Origin: an uncultured Prevotella sp.
GTDB taxonomy: Bacteria; Bacteroidota; Bacteroidia; Bacteroidales; Bacteroidaceae
Direction of reading: 5' to 3'
DNA: 11,097 nt
Assembly: GCA_900554545.1 (NCBI GenBank)
Contig: USHW01000061.1
Coordinates: forward strand, 1-11,097
Shown piece by piece: positions 1 to 5,747 of this stretch (its first letter is position 1; each line of letters opens with the position of its first letter). A program made the translations under genes and the position numbers. The notes under the pieces are model-generated. The model searched no databases and was not told where the DNA came from. It saw only the letters and a program-made list of their open reading frames with translations.

Positions 1-90
1 TTATTGGGTTGTGCGGTTTTACGGTTTTTTACGGTTATGCGGTCATGCGGTTTTTGAGGTTTTACGGTTTTACTGTTTTTCGACGGTTTT
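1..90. repeat. Degenerate CGGTTTT-rich low-complexity repeat
   Basis: The first 90 bases are an irregular series of short motifs such as TACGGTTTTACGG and ATGCGGT, with most copies 8-12 bases apart. It has strong strand bias (T and G on plus) and no coding signal of its own. It lies downstream of the minus-strand ndh gene and runs into the 22-bp array at 93. It may continue beyond the window edge. No function can be assigned. Confidence 0.55.
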
Positions 91-92
91 GC

Positions 93-180
93 GAAAGGCT
101 GTCTTTTGCACGCTGAAAGGCCACCTTTTATACGCTAAAAGGCCGCGTTTTGCATTGCGAAACACGGCCTTTTGTAAACT
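93..180 (+). repeat. 22-bp-period AAAGGCC array A (4 units)
   Basis: Four units begin near 93, 114, 136 and 159, so the spacing is 21-23 bases. Units 1-3 read roughly AAAGGCCnnnTTTT and unit 4 is inverted (GAAACACGGCCTTTT). Units 3 and 4 therefore form a stem-loop ending in TTTT, which could act as a terminator for ndh, whose stop codon is at 209-211. The same family recurs at 1808, 5875 and 9699. The terminator role is an inference; the repeat pattern is directly visible. Confidence 0.8.
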
Positions 181-199
181 GCCTGACTGTCAGGCGGTT
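177..199. repeat. CTGAC-T-GTCAG palindrome at the end of array A
   Basis: The core GCCTGACTGTCAGGC (181-195) is a perfect 7+1+7 inverted repeat, and pairing extends outward by several more bases with one T/G mismatch. It abuts array A and ends about 10 bases from the ndh stop codon. A related 25-bp palindrome follows array D at 9782-9806 in the same orientation, so it appears to be a module of the composite repeat. It may help terminate ndh transcription. Confidence 0.65.
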
Positions 200-208
200 G
201 CGCGGCGG

Positions 209-1573
209 TCAGCTGTTGCCGTCCTGCGGCTTGCCGTCTTTCAGGTCTTCGCCCCAGTGTGTCACGGCCTCGCGTGCCTCGCGCTCCTGTATCTCGTGCG
301 CCTTTTGGGGATAGAATATCATTCGGAGCGACTGGTTGTAGTTAAAGTAGTTCCACATCCAGTTGAGCATCACCACGACCTTGTTCCTCACTCCGAGGAT
401 GGAACACAGGTGGACGACGAGCCACATCACCCATGCTATGAAGCCGCTGGTCTTCACCGTAGAGAACTCCGCTACGGCCTTGTTCCTTCCCACGGTAGCC
501 ATCGAGCCGAGGTTCTTGTACTTGAACGGGCGCATCTCCTTGCCTTTCTCCATCCGCCGGATGTTGCGCGCCAGGTTCTTGCCCTGCTGTATGGCCACCT
601 GAGCCAGCTGGGGATGGCCGTTGGGGTATTCTTCGTCGCCGCAAACGATGCACTGGTCGCCGATACAGAACACCGAGTCCATGCCTTCAACCTGGTTGAA
701 GCGGTCAACCTTTATGCGCTGTCCGCGGCCGAGATGCTCCTTGCCGATGTTGCCCACGGGGCTTCCGGCCACGCCGCTCACCCAGATGAAGGTGCGCGTC
801 GCTATGGAGCTGCCGTCGGCCAGAATGACCTTGTGGTCCTGATAGTCGGTTACCATCTTGTTAAGCAGCACGTTCACGCCCATGCGGCGCAGGAAACGCT
901 CCACTGCGGCGGACGATTCGGGCGACATGCCTGACAGCAGACGGTTGCCGCCTTCTATGAGGTAGATGTTCATCAGGGTAGGGTCGAGGTCGGGATAGTC
1001 GTGCGGCAGCACCGTGCGTTTCATCTCCGAGAGCACTCCGGCCACCTCTACGCCAGTGGCTCCGCCGCCCACAATGACGACGTTGAGCAGTTCCTGCTGT
1101 TCCAGTTTGGTGGCGCATGTTATGGCGCGCTCGATGTTCGCCAGTATGGCGTTCTGCAATCCCATGGCCTCCGAGACGGTTTTCATCGGCATGGCCTCGG
1201 CCTCCACGTTCTTGTTGCCGTAGAAGTTGGTGGTCGTTCCGGCTGCCAGTACGAGGTAGTCGTAGTCCACCTTGCCGATGGATGTCTGTATGAGCTTCTT
1301 CTCCGGGTATATGGCGCGCAGCTCGGCCATGCGGAAATACACGTCGCGGCTGTGCTGGAAAATCTTTCGGAAGGGGAAGGATATCGAGCTTGGCTCCATT
1401 CCCGCCGATGCCACCTGGTAAATCATTGGCGGAAACTGGTGGTAGTTGTTACGGTCTATCAAGACTATCTGCATTCCCTTGTGCTTCAGCTTGTTGGCCA
1501 CTTTAAGCCCGGCGAAGCCTCCTCCGACGATGACGACGCGCTTCTTGTCGCCCTTTTCGATGTTCAGACTCAT
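209..1573 (-). CDS. ndh: Type II NADH:quinone oxidoreductase (NDH-2)
   Basis: This 454-residue flavoprotein should oxidise NADH and pass electrons to quinone at the inner face of the membrane, without pumping protons. It has two Rossmann dinucleotide folds. The first has GGGFAGL at residues 17-23 (FAD), and the second has VVIVGGGATGVEVAG at about 165-179 (NADH). The family motif PQLAQVAIQQGKNLARN lies at about 321-337, preceded by the FAD-contacting FCIGD (302-306). Residues about 375-415 are hydrophobic and aromatic, as expected for the C-terminal membrane-anchoring region. The length is normal for bacterial NDH-2. The ATG at 1573 sits about 50 bases below a TAATTTTG promoter box, behind an A-rich leader typical of Bacteroidetes. 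It appears monocistronic, with about 670 bases of repeat-rich DNA separating it from the upstream gene. The neighbouring genes do not narrow its role. Confidence 0.93.
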   Translation of the reverse strand: MSLNIEKGDKKRVVIVGGGFAGLKVANKLKHKGMQIVLIDRNNYHQFPPMIYQVASAGMEPSSISFPFRKIFQHSRDVYFRMAELRAIYPEKKLIQTSIGKVDYDYLVLAAGTTTNFYGNKNVEAEAMPMKTVSEAMGLQNAILANIERAITCATKLEQQELLNVVIVGGGATGVEVAGVLSEMKRTVLPHDYPDLDPTLMNIYLIEGGNRLLSGMSPESSAAVERFLRRMGVNVLLNKMVTDYQDHKVILADGSSIATRTFIWVSGVAGSPVGNIGKEHLGRGQRIKVDRFNQVEGMDSVFCIGDQCIVCGDEEYPNGHPQLAQVAIQQGKNLARNIRRMEKGKEMRPFKYKNLGSMATVGRNKAVAEFSTVKTSGFIAWVMWLVVHLCSILGVRNKVVVMLNWMWNYFNYNQSLRMIFYPQKAHEIQEREAREAVTHWGEDLKDGKPQDGNS

Positions 1574-1628
1574 GCTGTGCTGTTTTGTTTTGCTGGTTTT
1601 ATAAATGATACATTGACTAAGACTGCTA

Positions 1629-1636
1629 CAAAATTA
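1629..1636 (-). promoter_or_regulatory. Putative -7 box for ndh
   Basis: TAATTTTG on the minus strand matches the Bacteroidetes -7 consensus TAnnTTTG exactly and lies 56 bases upstream of the ndh ATG. No good TTTG-like -33 box is visible at the usual spacing. A 17-bp palindrome (1655-1671) covers the region just upstream. Confidence 0.55.
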
Positions 1637-1654
1637 GCCATTTTCCCACCCACT

Positions 1655-1678
1655 TCAGGCCATAGGCCTGACTTTTTT
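1655..1678 (+). terminator. Stem-loop plus T-tract upstream of ndh
   Basis: TCAGGCC-ATA-GGCCTGA is a perfect 7-bp stem with a 3-base loop, followed on the plus strand by C and six T residues. This is the form of a small intrinsic terminator reading away from ndh, and it could stop antisense transcription emerging through ndh. Because it overlaps the expected -33 to -49 region of the ndh promoter, an operator is an alternative. No plus-strand gene upstream obviously needs it. Confidence 0.45.
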
Positions 1679-1807
1679 GCGTAAACGTTTGTTTTATTGA
1701 TTTAGGTAAACCGCGTGCCGTGCGGCAGCCCTTTCCGGCGCGTTTCCGGGCGGTTTTCGAGGCTGTTTGCCGCCTCCTGTGTAACGTGTTGGCTGTCAAT
1801 GCTTTGC

Positions 1808-1889
1808 AAAAGGCCGTGTTTTGGGTTGCAAAAGGGCATGTTTGGGAAGGTAAAAGGCCGTCTTTTACAGCCTAAAAGCTGGCCTTTTG
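1808..1889 (-). repeat. 22-bp-period AAAGGCC array B (4 units)
   Basis: Units begin at 1808, 1830, 1852 and 1874, giving an exact 22-bp period. The first three read AAAAGGcCnTnTTT and the last is inverted (AAAAGCTGGCCTTTT), so the last two can fold into a hairpin ending in TTTT. The array abuts the 104-bp palindrome at 1890. With the palindrome read on its minus-strand orientation, the array comes after it, as in the two other composite copies. Stretch 1702-1807 holds no feature I can identify. Confidence 0.85.
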
Positions 1890-1993
1890 AATTGAGAATT
1901 GAGAATGGGGAATGGATAATTATGATTACTTTTGCCAACAAGCAATCTCAAAGGTAATTATAATTATCCATTCCCCATTCTCAATTCTCAATC
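1890..1993 (-). repeat. 104-bp palindromic element, copy 1
   Basis: Arms of about 45 bases are complementary at roughly 42 positions and flank a 14-base centre. Each arm is built of 7-base steps: AATTGAG twice, then AATGGGG, AATGGAT and AATTATG. The centre (GCCAACAAGCAATC) is the reverse complement of the centre of the copy at 9594, so this copy is on the minus strand. Both arm tips next to the loop contain TACTTTTG or TACCTTTG, matching the -7 consensus. It lies between ndh and the 219-aa gene and codes for nothing. Confidence 0.85.
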
Positions 1994-2017
1994 AAAAATA
2001 AGGGAGGGAGTTTGATT
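1994..2017 (-). repeat. Truncated CTCCCTCCC half-hairpin beside palindrome copy 1
   Basis: On the minus strand this reads AATCAAACTCCCTCCCTTA and then T-rich DNA. It is the 5' half of the hairpin repeat seen complete at 2157-2191, cut off exactly where the second stem arm would begin. The same truncated half precedes the palindromes at 5748 and 9594, so it is a fixed part of the composite element. It also faces the complete copy at 2157 as an inverted partner. Confidence 0.7.
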
Positions 2018-2036
2018 ACCTGCTTTTTATTAGCTT

Positions 2037-2116
2037 CTTATTAGGCTTATCCGGCCTATTTCTCCCATAATGATAATAGGCCGGATAGGCCAGATAGGGC
2101 GGATAAGCCTAATAAG
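2037..2116. repeat. Large two-tier stem-loop (TTATTAGGC...GCCTAATAA)
   Basis: CTTATTAGGCTTATCC (2037-2052) is perfectly complementary to 2101-2116. ATCCGGCCTATT (2049-2060) is perfectly complementary to 2075-2086. The two pairings share four bases, so the structure is either a long stem with a bulge or two competing folds. It lies between the truncated and the complete CCCTCCC repeats. A terminator or processing site for the 219-aa gene is possible, but there is no terminal T-run. Confidence 0.6.
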
Positions 2117-2156
2117 ACCGGTGAGCAGTGGCGGCCTTGCTTACAGCAAAGTCATA

Positions 2157-2191
2157 TCAAGCTCCCTCCCTTCGGGAGGGCTGGGGTGGGT
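2157..2191 (+). repeat. CCCTCCCTTCGGGAGGG hairpin plus G-run repeat
   Basis: CCCTCCCTTCGGGAGGG forms a stem closed by a C(TTCG)G tetraloop, followed by CTGGGGTGGGT. The G-tracts GGG, GGG, GGGG and GGG with loops of 1-2 bases satisfy a canonical G-quadruplex pattern on the plus strand. Further GGG and TGGG motifs continue to about 2240. It lies about 50 bases beyond the stop codon of the minus-strand 219-aa gene. This is the clearest full copy of the family paired at 2920-3070, 3476-3610, 5184-5272 and 7207-7409. Confidence 0.8.
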
Positions 2192-2240
2192 CTTGGGTTA
2201 GATTGGGATGGGTCTCGGGTCAGGGCGTGGTTGGGTGTTT

Positions 2241-2900
2241 TTATGGCTGGTTGGGTTTGTAGTACTCCCTTAGCTGCGCCGCCATGGCGGCGAGTTCTTG
2301 CGGTTCGCCGTTGCCGTAGCGGTGCCACACGTCGCGGCAGGCGGCTGACAGTGGGCTGTCTGACGGCGTGGGGCGTTTCAGGTATGGGTCGCACGCCTGA
2401 AAGCAGTCGAGCGTTTCTACAATCTCCGATGCCTTTGTGTGCGCCGTCCGCGCCAGTTCGGCCACTTCGGGCGTCTCCTTCACCATCGTCGCCGGTGTCA
2501 GCCTGAAGTACAGGTCAAGCACAATCACGAGCGTGGCGGGCGTCAGCGCAGGGTGTCCGGCAATAGGTCGGAAGTCCTTTTCAAACGTCTCGTTCACCTC
2601 AAGGCCGTCATAGAACATGCCGCCGCTGCCAAATCCGCTCATGCGCTGCAGCGTCTTGATGTCGCGCGCCAGTCGTTTCGGGTTGTTCCTGTACTTTCCG
2701 CACAGCCGCGCGAGGCTCGGAGTGTCGGGCCGCCGCAGGCGGAACATCTGCGCGTAGAGCGCTTGCGGCGGTATGTGCAGCTCCAATGCAAGCTCCACCA
2801 TGCCTCGCGAGAACATGGGCTTTACGCCCTCCGGCCGCCGCATGTACAGCCGTAGCAGCGGCAGCCAGTATTCGTCAGTCCATAAGGGGTGTGTTGTCAT
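2241..2900 (-). CDS. Conserved Bacteroidales protein of unknown function (219 aa)
   Basis: This is a soluble protein with no signal peptide or membrane segment. From memory it resembles an unnamed family found across Bacteroidales, but I cannot give it a domain name. The segment SRGMVELALELHIPPQALYAQ (about residues 31-51) has the helix-turn-helix-like pattern of a DNA-binding fold. The following RLCGKYRNNPKRLARDIKTLQRM is basic and helical. A second helical block, LTPATLVIVLDLYFRLTP, lies at about 139-156. DNA binding is only a suggestion. The ATG at 2900 has a hairpin/G-run repeat about 20 bases upstream. The gene lies 171 bases downstream of the 131-aa gene on the same strand, with one inverted repeat pair filling the gap, and may be cotranscribed with it. 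Confidence 0.8.
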   Translation of the reverse strand: MTTHPLWTDEYWLPLLRLYMRRPEGVKPMFSRGMVELALELHIPPQALYAQMFRLRRPDTPSLARLCGKYRNNPKRLARDIKTLQRMSGFGSGGMFYDGLEVNETFEKDFRPIAGHPALTPATLVIVLDLYFRLTPATMVKETPEVAELARTAHTKASEIVETLDCFQACDPYLKRPTPSDSPLSAACRDVWHRYGNGEPQELAAMAAQLREYYKPNQP

Positions 2901-2919
2901 AGCGGCAAAAAGGTTTCAG

Positions 2920-3070
2920 ACCCCCCCAACCCTCCCGAAGGGAGGGAGCTTGAAATGCTTTTGCAGGTTGTGCATACAGGCGAATTGTGGCAAAAAATGA
3001 TTGCGCATGTCTTTTTTCTGCTTAGTGTTGTCTAATCAAGCTCCCTCCCTTTGGGAGGGCTGGGGTGGGT
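2920..3070. repeat. Inverted pair of hairpin/G-run repeats, about 151 bp
   Basis: The left arm (2920-2953) is the C-run form, ending CCCTCCCGAAGGGAGGGAGC. The right arm (3036-3070) is its reverse complement with few changes. The outer ends are C-run on the left and G-run on the right, so the whole resembles a small non-autonomous element with terminal inverted repeats of about 34 bp around an 82-bp A/T-richer centre. It fills nearly the whole gap between the 131-aa stop and the 219-aa start; the right arm ends one base from the stop codon at 3072-3074. The centre has no ORF. Confidence 0.75.
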
Positions 3071-3071
3071 G

Positions 3072-3467
3072 TTAGTTTTGCGTTTTCTTTATGTTTTCTA
3101 TTTCTCTCATCTTCTTCAGCCTTTCGGGCGAGTACGTGCGGCTGTGCCGGTCGATGAAGTCGAACAGCAGAAAAGCCTTGTCGAGCACGTCTGAACGTAT
3201 CGGTTCGCTCATCGTGTCGGCCTCGGCGTAATACAGTTCGGCCAGCATTCCGATGCGGTCGAGGCGCTCTTCTTCATTGTATTTCTCAAACCACCGCATG
3301 ATGTCGTCAAGCGACGCGGTGTGGAAAAAGGCGTAGTCGCCCATGTATTGGGTGAACAGCCGGCGCACTTCCTCCTGCCTTTCGCCCACCTCTTTCTTTT
3401 CCAACAGCCGCTGAAGGGCGGCCATAAATTCGCGGATAAGCCGCTGGATGTAGTCTCGTTGGAGCAT
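3072..3467 (-). CDS. Small helical conserved Bacteroidales protein (131 aa)
   Basis: This is a short, highly charged, almost entirely helical protein without signal peptide or transmembrane segment. Visible features are LIREFMAALQRLLEKKE near the N-terminus, FTQYMGDYAFFHTASLDDIM at about 38-57, and MLAELYYAEADTMSEP at about 74-89. The last segments resemble tetratricopeptide-type helical packing, but no repeat is clear. I recall similar unnamed proteins in Bacteroidales genomes and cannot assign a function. The ATG at 3467 is nine bases from the next repeat pair, and its stop is immediately next to the previous one. It follows the helicase on the same strand with 95 bases between, so a helicase-131 aa-219 aa transcript is possible. 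Confidence 0.8.
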   Translation of the reverse strand: MLQRDYIQRLIREFMAALQRLLEKKEVGERQEEVRRLFTQYMGDYAFFHTASLDDIMRWFEKYNEEERLDRIGMLAELYYAEADTMSEPIRSDVLDKAFLLFDFIDRHSRTYSPERLKKMREIENIKKTQN

Positions 3468-3475
3468 AATCGAAA

Positions 3476-3610
3476 GCCCCCTCCCGTCCTCCCCGAGGGG
3501 AGGGGATTGTAATTACCCTTGCAGGTAGTTGTTAATTGTTGATTTTTAATTGTTAATCTATATCACAATGGCGTCTGCCCTCCTCCCCTCGGGGAGGTTG
3601 GGAGGGGGCT
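3476..3610. repeat. Inverted pair of CCTCCCC hairpin repeats, about 135 bp, overlapping the helicase 3' end
   Basis: The left arm begins near 3476 (AGCCCCCTCCC, then a CCTCCCCGAGGGGAGG hairpin). The right arm (3577-3610) is its inverse. The centre is A/T-rich, with the direct repeat TTAATTGTTGAT / TTAATTGTTAAT. The right arm lies inside the helicase reading frame and supplies its last residues; the helicase stop (3563-3565) lies in the centre. This is a variant of the family at 2157, with CTCGGGGAGG replacing TTCGGGAGGG. Confidence 0.75.
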
Positions 3611-5572
3611 GTTGCCGTTTGTGTAATCATATAGCTTCTTATAAAACGGGTGGCGTGTCATTGTCGCCACGTCGCCGAGTATTATGAGTTTCATGCGTGC
3701 CCGGGTAATGGCCACGTTCATGCGGCGCAGGTCTGAGAGGAAGCCTATCTGTCCGTCGGCGTTCGCCCGGACAAGGGAGATTACGATGATGTCGCGCTCC
3801 TGTCCCTGAAAACCGTCCACCGTGTTCACCGATATGAGGCTGCGGTAGGGCTTGAAGAACTCGCCCTTGCGCACCATACGCCGCAAAAGCTGCACCTGGG
3901 CGCGGTAAGGCGATATGATGCCGACGTCGATGCGCTCGTCAAGAATGCGCTGCTTGCCTATCTTTGTGAAGTATTCCTGCAGCGTGTCGAGCGTCAGTTG
4001 CGCCTCGGCACGGTTGATGCGGCCGAAGCTCTCGCCCACAAACTCCTCCTTGCCTTCAACCTCCGCCGTGTCAATCCACATCATCGGGTTGTCCAAGTCG
4101 AGTATTCCGCGGTACTTGATTTGCGCCGCCGCCTCAACCATTCCGCCGTAGAACCAGTCGCTTGAGAAGCGCATTATCGTCTCGTTCATGCGGTATTGCG
4201 TCTTCAGCAGCGTCACAACATCGGGCTTCCGGCGCACGATGCGCTCCATAAGCGTGACGCCCAGTCCGCCGCGCAGTGCCGCGACGCTCTTCACGGTGGG
4301 AGGAAGCTGGCAGTGGTCGCCGGCCAGGATTACCCTTGAAGCGCGCCTTATGGCTATCCAGCAGGCCGCTTCGAGTGCCTGTGCGGCCTCGTCGATGAAC
4401 AGTGTTCCGAACTTCTGGCCAATGAGCAGCCTGCTGGCGCTGCCCGTAAGGGTTGAGGCTATGACGCGCGCCTCGCCGAACAGCTGGGCGTTTATGCGTA
4501 TCTCAAGCTCCGTGGCGCGGCTTTTCAGTCGGTCGAGCTTCTGGTGATAGCCGTCGTCGCTCCGCCGTTTGCGGTTCTGGCGCATTTTCCTTATCGTCTC
4601 GCGGATGCTCCACAGCTGCGGATAGTCGGGATGGTCGGCAAACCGCCGTTCGTAAGTGAACGACAGCATCTTGTCGTTAACCTTCACGGGGTTGCCTATG
4701 CGCAGCACGTTCACGCCCCGGTCAACAAGCCGTTCGCTAATCCAGTCGACGGCCATGTTGCTCTGCGCGCATACAAGAACTTGGTTCTCGCGGCGCAGCG
4801 TCTCGTAGATGGCCTCCACGAGGGTCGTCGTCTTGCCAGTGCCCGGCGGCCCGTGGACTATCGCCACGTCCTTGGCGCGCAGCACGTTGTTCACCGCCTG
4901 TTCCTGCGCAGGGTTGAGCCAGGGGAAGCGTATGGGGTCGAACGAGAACGTCTCGGCCTTCTGCCGCGATGCGAAGAGGTCGCGCAGGTAGGCCAGCCGA
5001 TTGCCCTTCGCACCGATGACACGGTCTAACGCCTCGAACATCAGCCTGTATGTGGTCTCGTCGAAGAACAGTTGCACGCCCACGTTCTCCTCCGTCTGCA
5101 GTCTTGTCAGCGGCGCGTTGTCGGACACGGTTACAACCATGCGGTCGCCGTCGACGTAGCTTACGGTGCCGGTGAGCAGTATGGAAGCCCCCTCCCGGCC
5201 TCCCCGAGGGGAGGAGCCTGGATTGCCTTGCCTGCCTGTCCCCTCCCCTCGGGGAGGTTGGGAGGGGGCTTCGGAGCCTTTGGAGGGTGTTTCCTTTACC
5301 GTAAAGAACGCCACGGGGCGGCCGAACTCGAAGTTATGTTCAATCTCCTTGTCCTGCGTGCGCATCACTTCCACGGCCAACTGGTTCAGCGAGTTGTAGT
5401 AACTCCTGCCCACGCTGACGTGCAGCCACGCGTCGCCGCGCTTCACTTTGCGTTGCAGTCCCATGGCTTCCGTCTGCCGGCGGAACTCCTCTTTCTCGCA
5501 GTTGTATTCCATTTCCAGCAGCAGCCGCAGCTGGCGCAGGTACTGTATGGGTGATGATGAATATTCGTCCAC
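3563..5572 (-). CDS. UPF1/IGHMBP2-like superfamily 1 helicase, repeat-invaded
   Basis: This is an ATP-dependent DNA or RNA helicase. Numbering here is from a GTG at 5572 (669 aa). Motif I GPPGTGKTT is at 241-249, motif II DEAAQ at 394-398, motif III GDHCQLPP at 418-425, QYRMNE at 459-464, VNTVDGFQGQERDIIVIS at 582-599 and VAITRAR at 620-626, which is the UPF1/DNA2/SMUBP2 order. The N-terminus carries a helical start and a beta-barrel region. Residues about 98-132 are a Gly/Pro/Arg-rich insert encoded by an inverted repeat pair. The last ~17 residues (NSPLPTSPRGGGQTPL) also come from such a repeat, so the native C-terminus seems lost. Start is uncertain: a TTG at 5638 adds 22 residues encoded by a simple repeat, and an ATG at 5512 would remove 20. 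A TATCTTTG promoter box at 5578-5585 argues against 5638. All catalytic motifs are intact, so it is probably functional. Confidence 0.85.
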   Translation of the reverse strand: MDEYSSSPIQYLRQLRLLLEMEYNCEKEEFRRQTEAMGLQRKVKRGDAWLHVSVGRSYYNSLNQLAVEVMRTQDKEIEHNFEFGRPVAFFTVKETPSKGSEAPSQPPRGEGTGRQGNPGSSPRGGREGASILLTGTVSYVDGDRMVVTVSDNAPLTRLQTEENVGVQLFFDETTYRLMFEALDRVIGAKGNRLAYLRDLFASRQKAETFSFDPIRFPWLNPAQEQAVNNVLRAKDVAIVHGPPGTGKTTTLVEAIYETLRRENQVLVCAQSNMAVDWISERLVDRGVNVLRIGNPVKVNDKMLSFTYERRFADHPDYPQLWSIRETIRKMRQNRKRRSDDGYHQKLDRLKSRATELEIRINAQLFGEARVIASTLTGSASRLLIGQKFGTLFIDEAAQALEAACWIAIRRASRVILAGDHCQLPPTVKSVAALRGGLGVTLMERIVRRKPDVVTLLKTQYRMNETIMRFSSDWFYGGMVEAAAQIKYRGILDLDNPMMWIDTAEVEGKEEFVGESFGRINRAEAQLTLDTLQEYFTKIGKQRILDERIDVGIISPYRAQVQLLRRMVRKGEFFKPYRSLISVNTVDGFQGQERDIIVISLVRANADGQIGFLSDLRRMNVAITRARMKLIILGDVATMTRHPFYKKLYDYTNGNSPLPTSPRGGGQTPL
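5184..5272. repeat. 89-bp inverted repeat pair inside the helicase gene
   Basis: The left arm 5184-5214 (GAAGCCCCCTCCC, then a CCTCCCCGAGGGGAGG hairpin) and the right arm 5242-5272 are inverted copies of about 31 bp matching at about 29 positions. They flank a 27-bp spacer. It is the same family as the intergenic pairs. Here it is read through in frame without a stop, giving residues such as APSQPPRGEGTG and GSSPRGGREG. It falls between FGRPVAFFTV and TGTVSYVDGD, which look like adjacent beta strands, so it probably occupies a surface loop. Confidence 0.85.
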
Positions 5573-5577
5573 GGGTA

Positions 5578-5585
5578 CAAAGATA
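5578..5585 (-). promoter_or_regulatory. Putative -7 box for the helicase gene
   Basis: TATCTTTG on the minus strand matches TAnnTTTG exactly. The inferred transcription start would be within about 10 bases of the GTG at 5572, leaving either a very short leader or a start at the ATG at 5512. No clear -33 box is visible. Confidence 0.4.
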
Positions 5586-5596
5586 GCGATTTTTTC

Positions 5597-5635
5597 GGGA
5601 GTTAAAGGAGTTAATGTAGTAAAAGGAGTTAAAGG
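5597..5635. repeat. GAGTTAAAGGAGTTA simple repeat upstream of the helicase
   Basis: Three iterations of (G)GAGTTAAAG/GGAGTTAATG occur at roughly 12-18 base spacing. The motif is shared with the repeats at 6014-6047, 8103-8232 and 11033-11097. In the minus-strand frame it reads Leu-Thr-Pro repeatedly, which explains the odd N-terminus if a TTG at 5638 is used. Bases 5640-5724 hold further short CTGATGAGGC/GATAAGCC-like motifs but no gene. Confidence 0.6.
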
Positions 5636-5724
5636 CAAATGCTTTTCTGTGGCTTTTGATTGGCTGAATAGGACTTGATAAGCCTGATGAGGCTAATGCG
5701 ATATAGGCAAAACAGGCAAGGCAT

Positions 5725-5747
5725 ATCAAGCTCCCTCCCTTGTTTAA
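5725..5747 (+). repeat. Truncated CTCCCTCCC half-hairpin beside palindrome copy 2
   Basis: ATCAAGCTCCCTCCCTTG and then TTTAA is the 5' half of the hairpin repeat, cut before the GGGAGGG arm. It precedes the 104-bp palindrome exactly as at 9571 and, on the minus strand, at 1994-2017. Confidence 0.7.

Noticed and set aside
93..180. CRISPR array
   Set aside because: Units are only about 16 bp with about 6-bp spacers, some are inverted, and spacers are not unique. There are no cas genes, so this is not a CRISPR.
11..934. 307-aa plus-strand open frame
   Set aside because: It runs from simple repeats into the antisense strand of ndh and has no recognisable domain.
1702..1957. Small open frames of about 80 aa on both strands
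   Set aside because: They are made of the 22-bp array and the 104-bp palindrome and have no independent coding evidence.
4544..5554. Plus-strand open frames across the helicase gene
   Set aside because: They are antisense to conserved helicase motifs and show no family features.
5573..5638. N-terminal extension of the helicase from a TTG at 5638
   Set aside because: The extra residues (Leu-Thr-Pro repeats) come from a GAGTTAAAG repeat, and a -7 box lies inside the extension. A start at 5572 or 5512 is more likely, though it is not proven.
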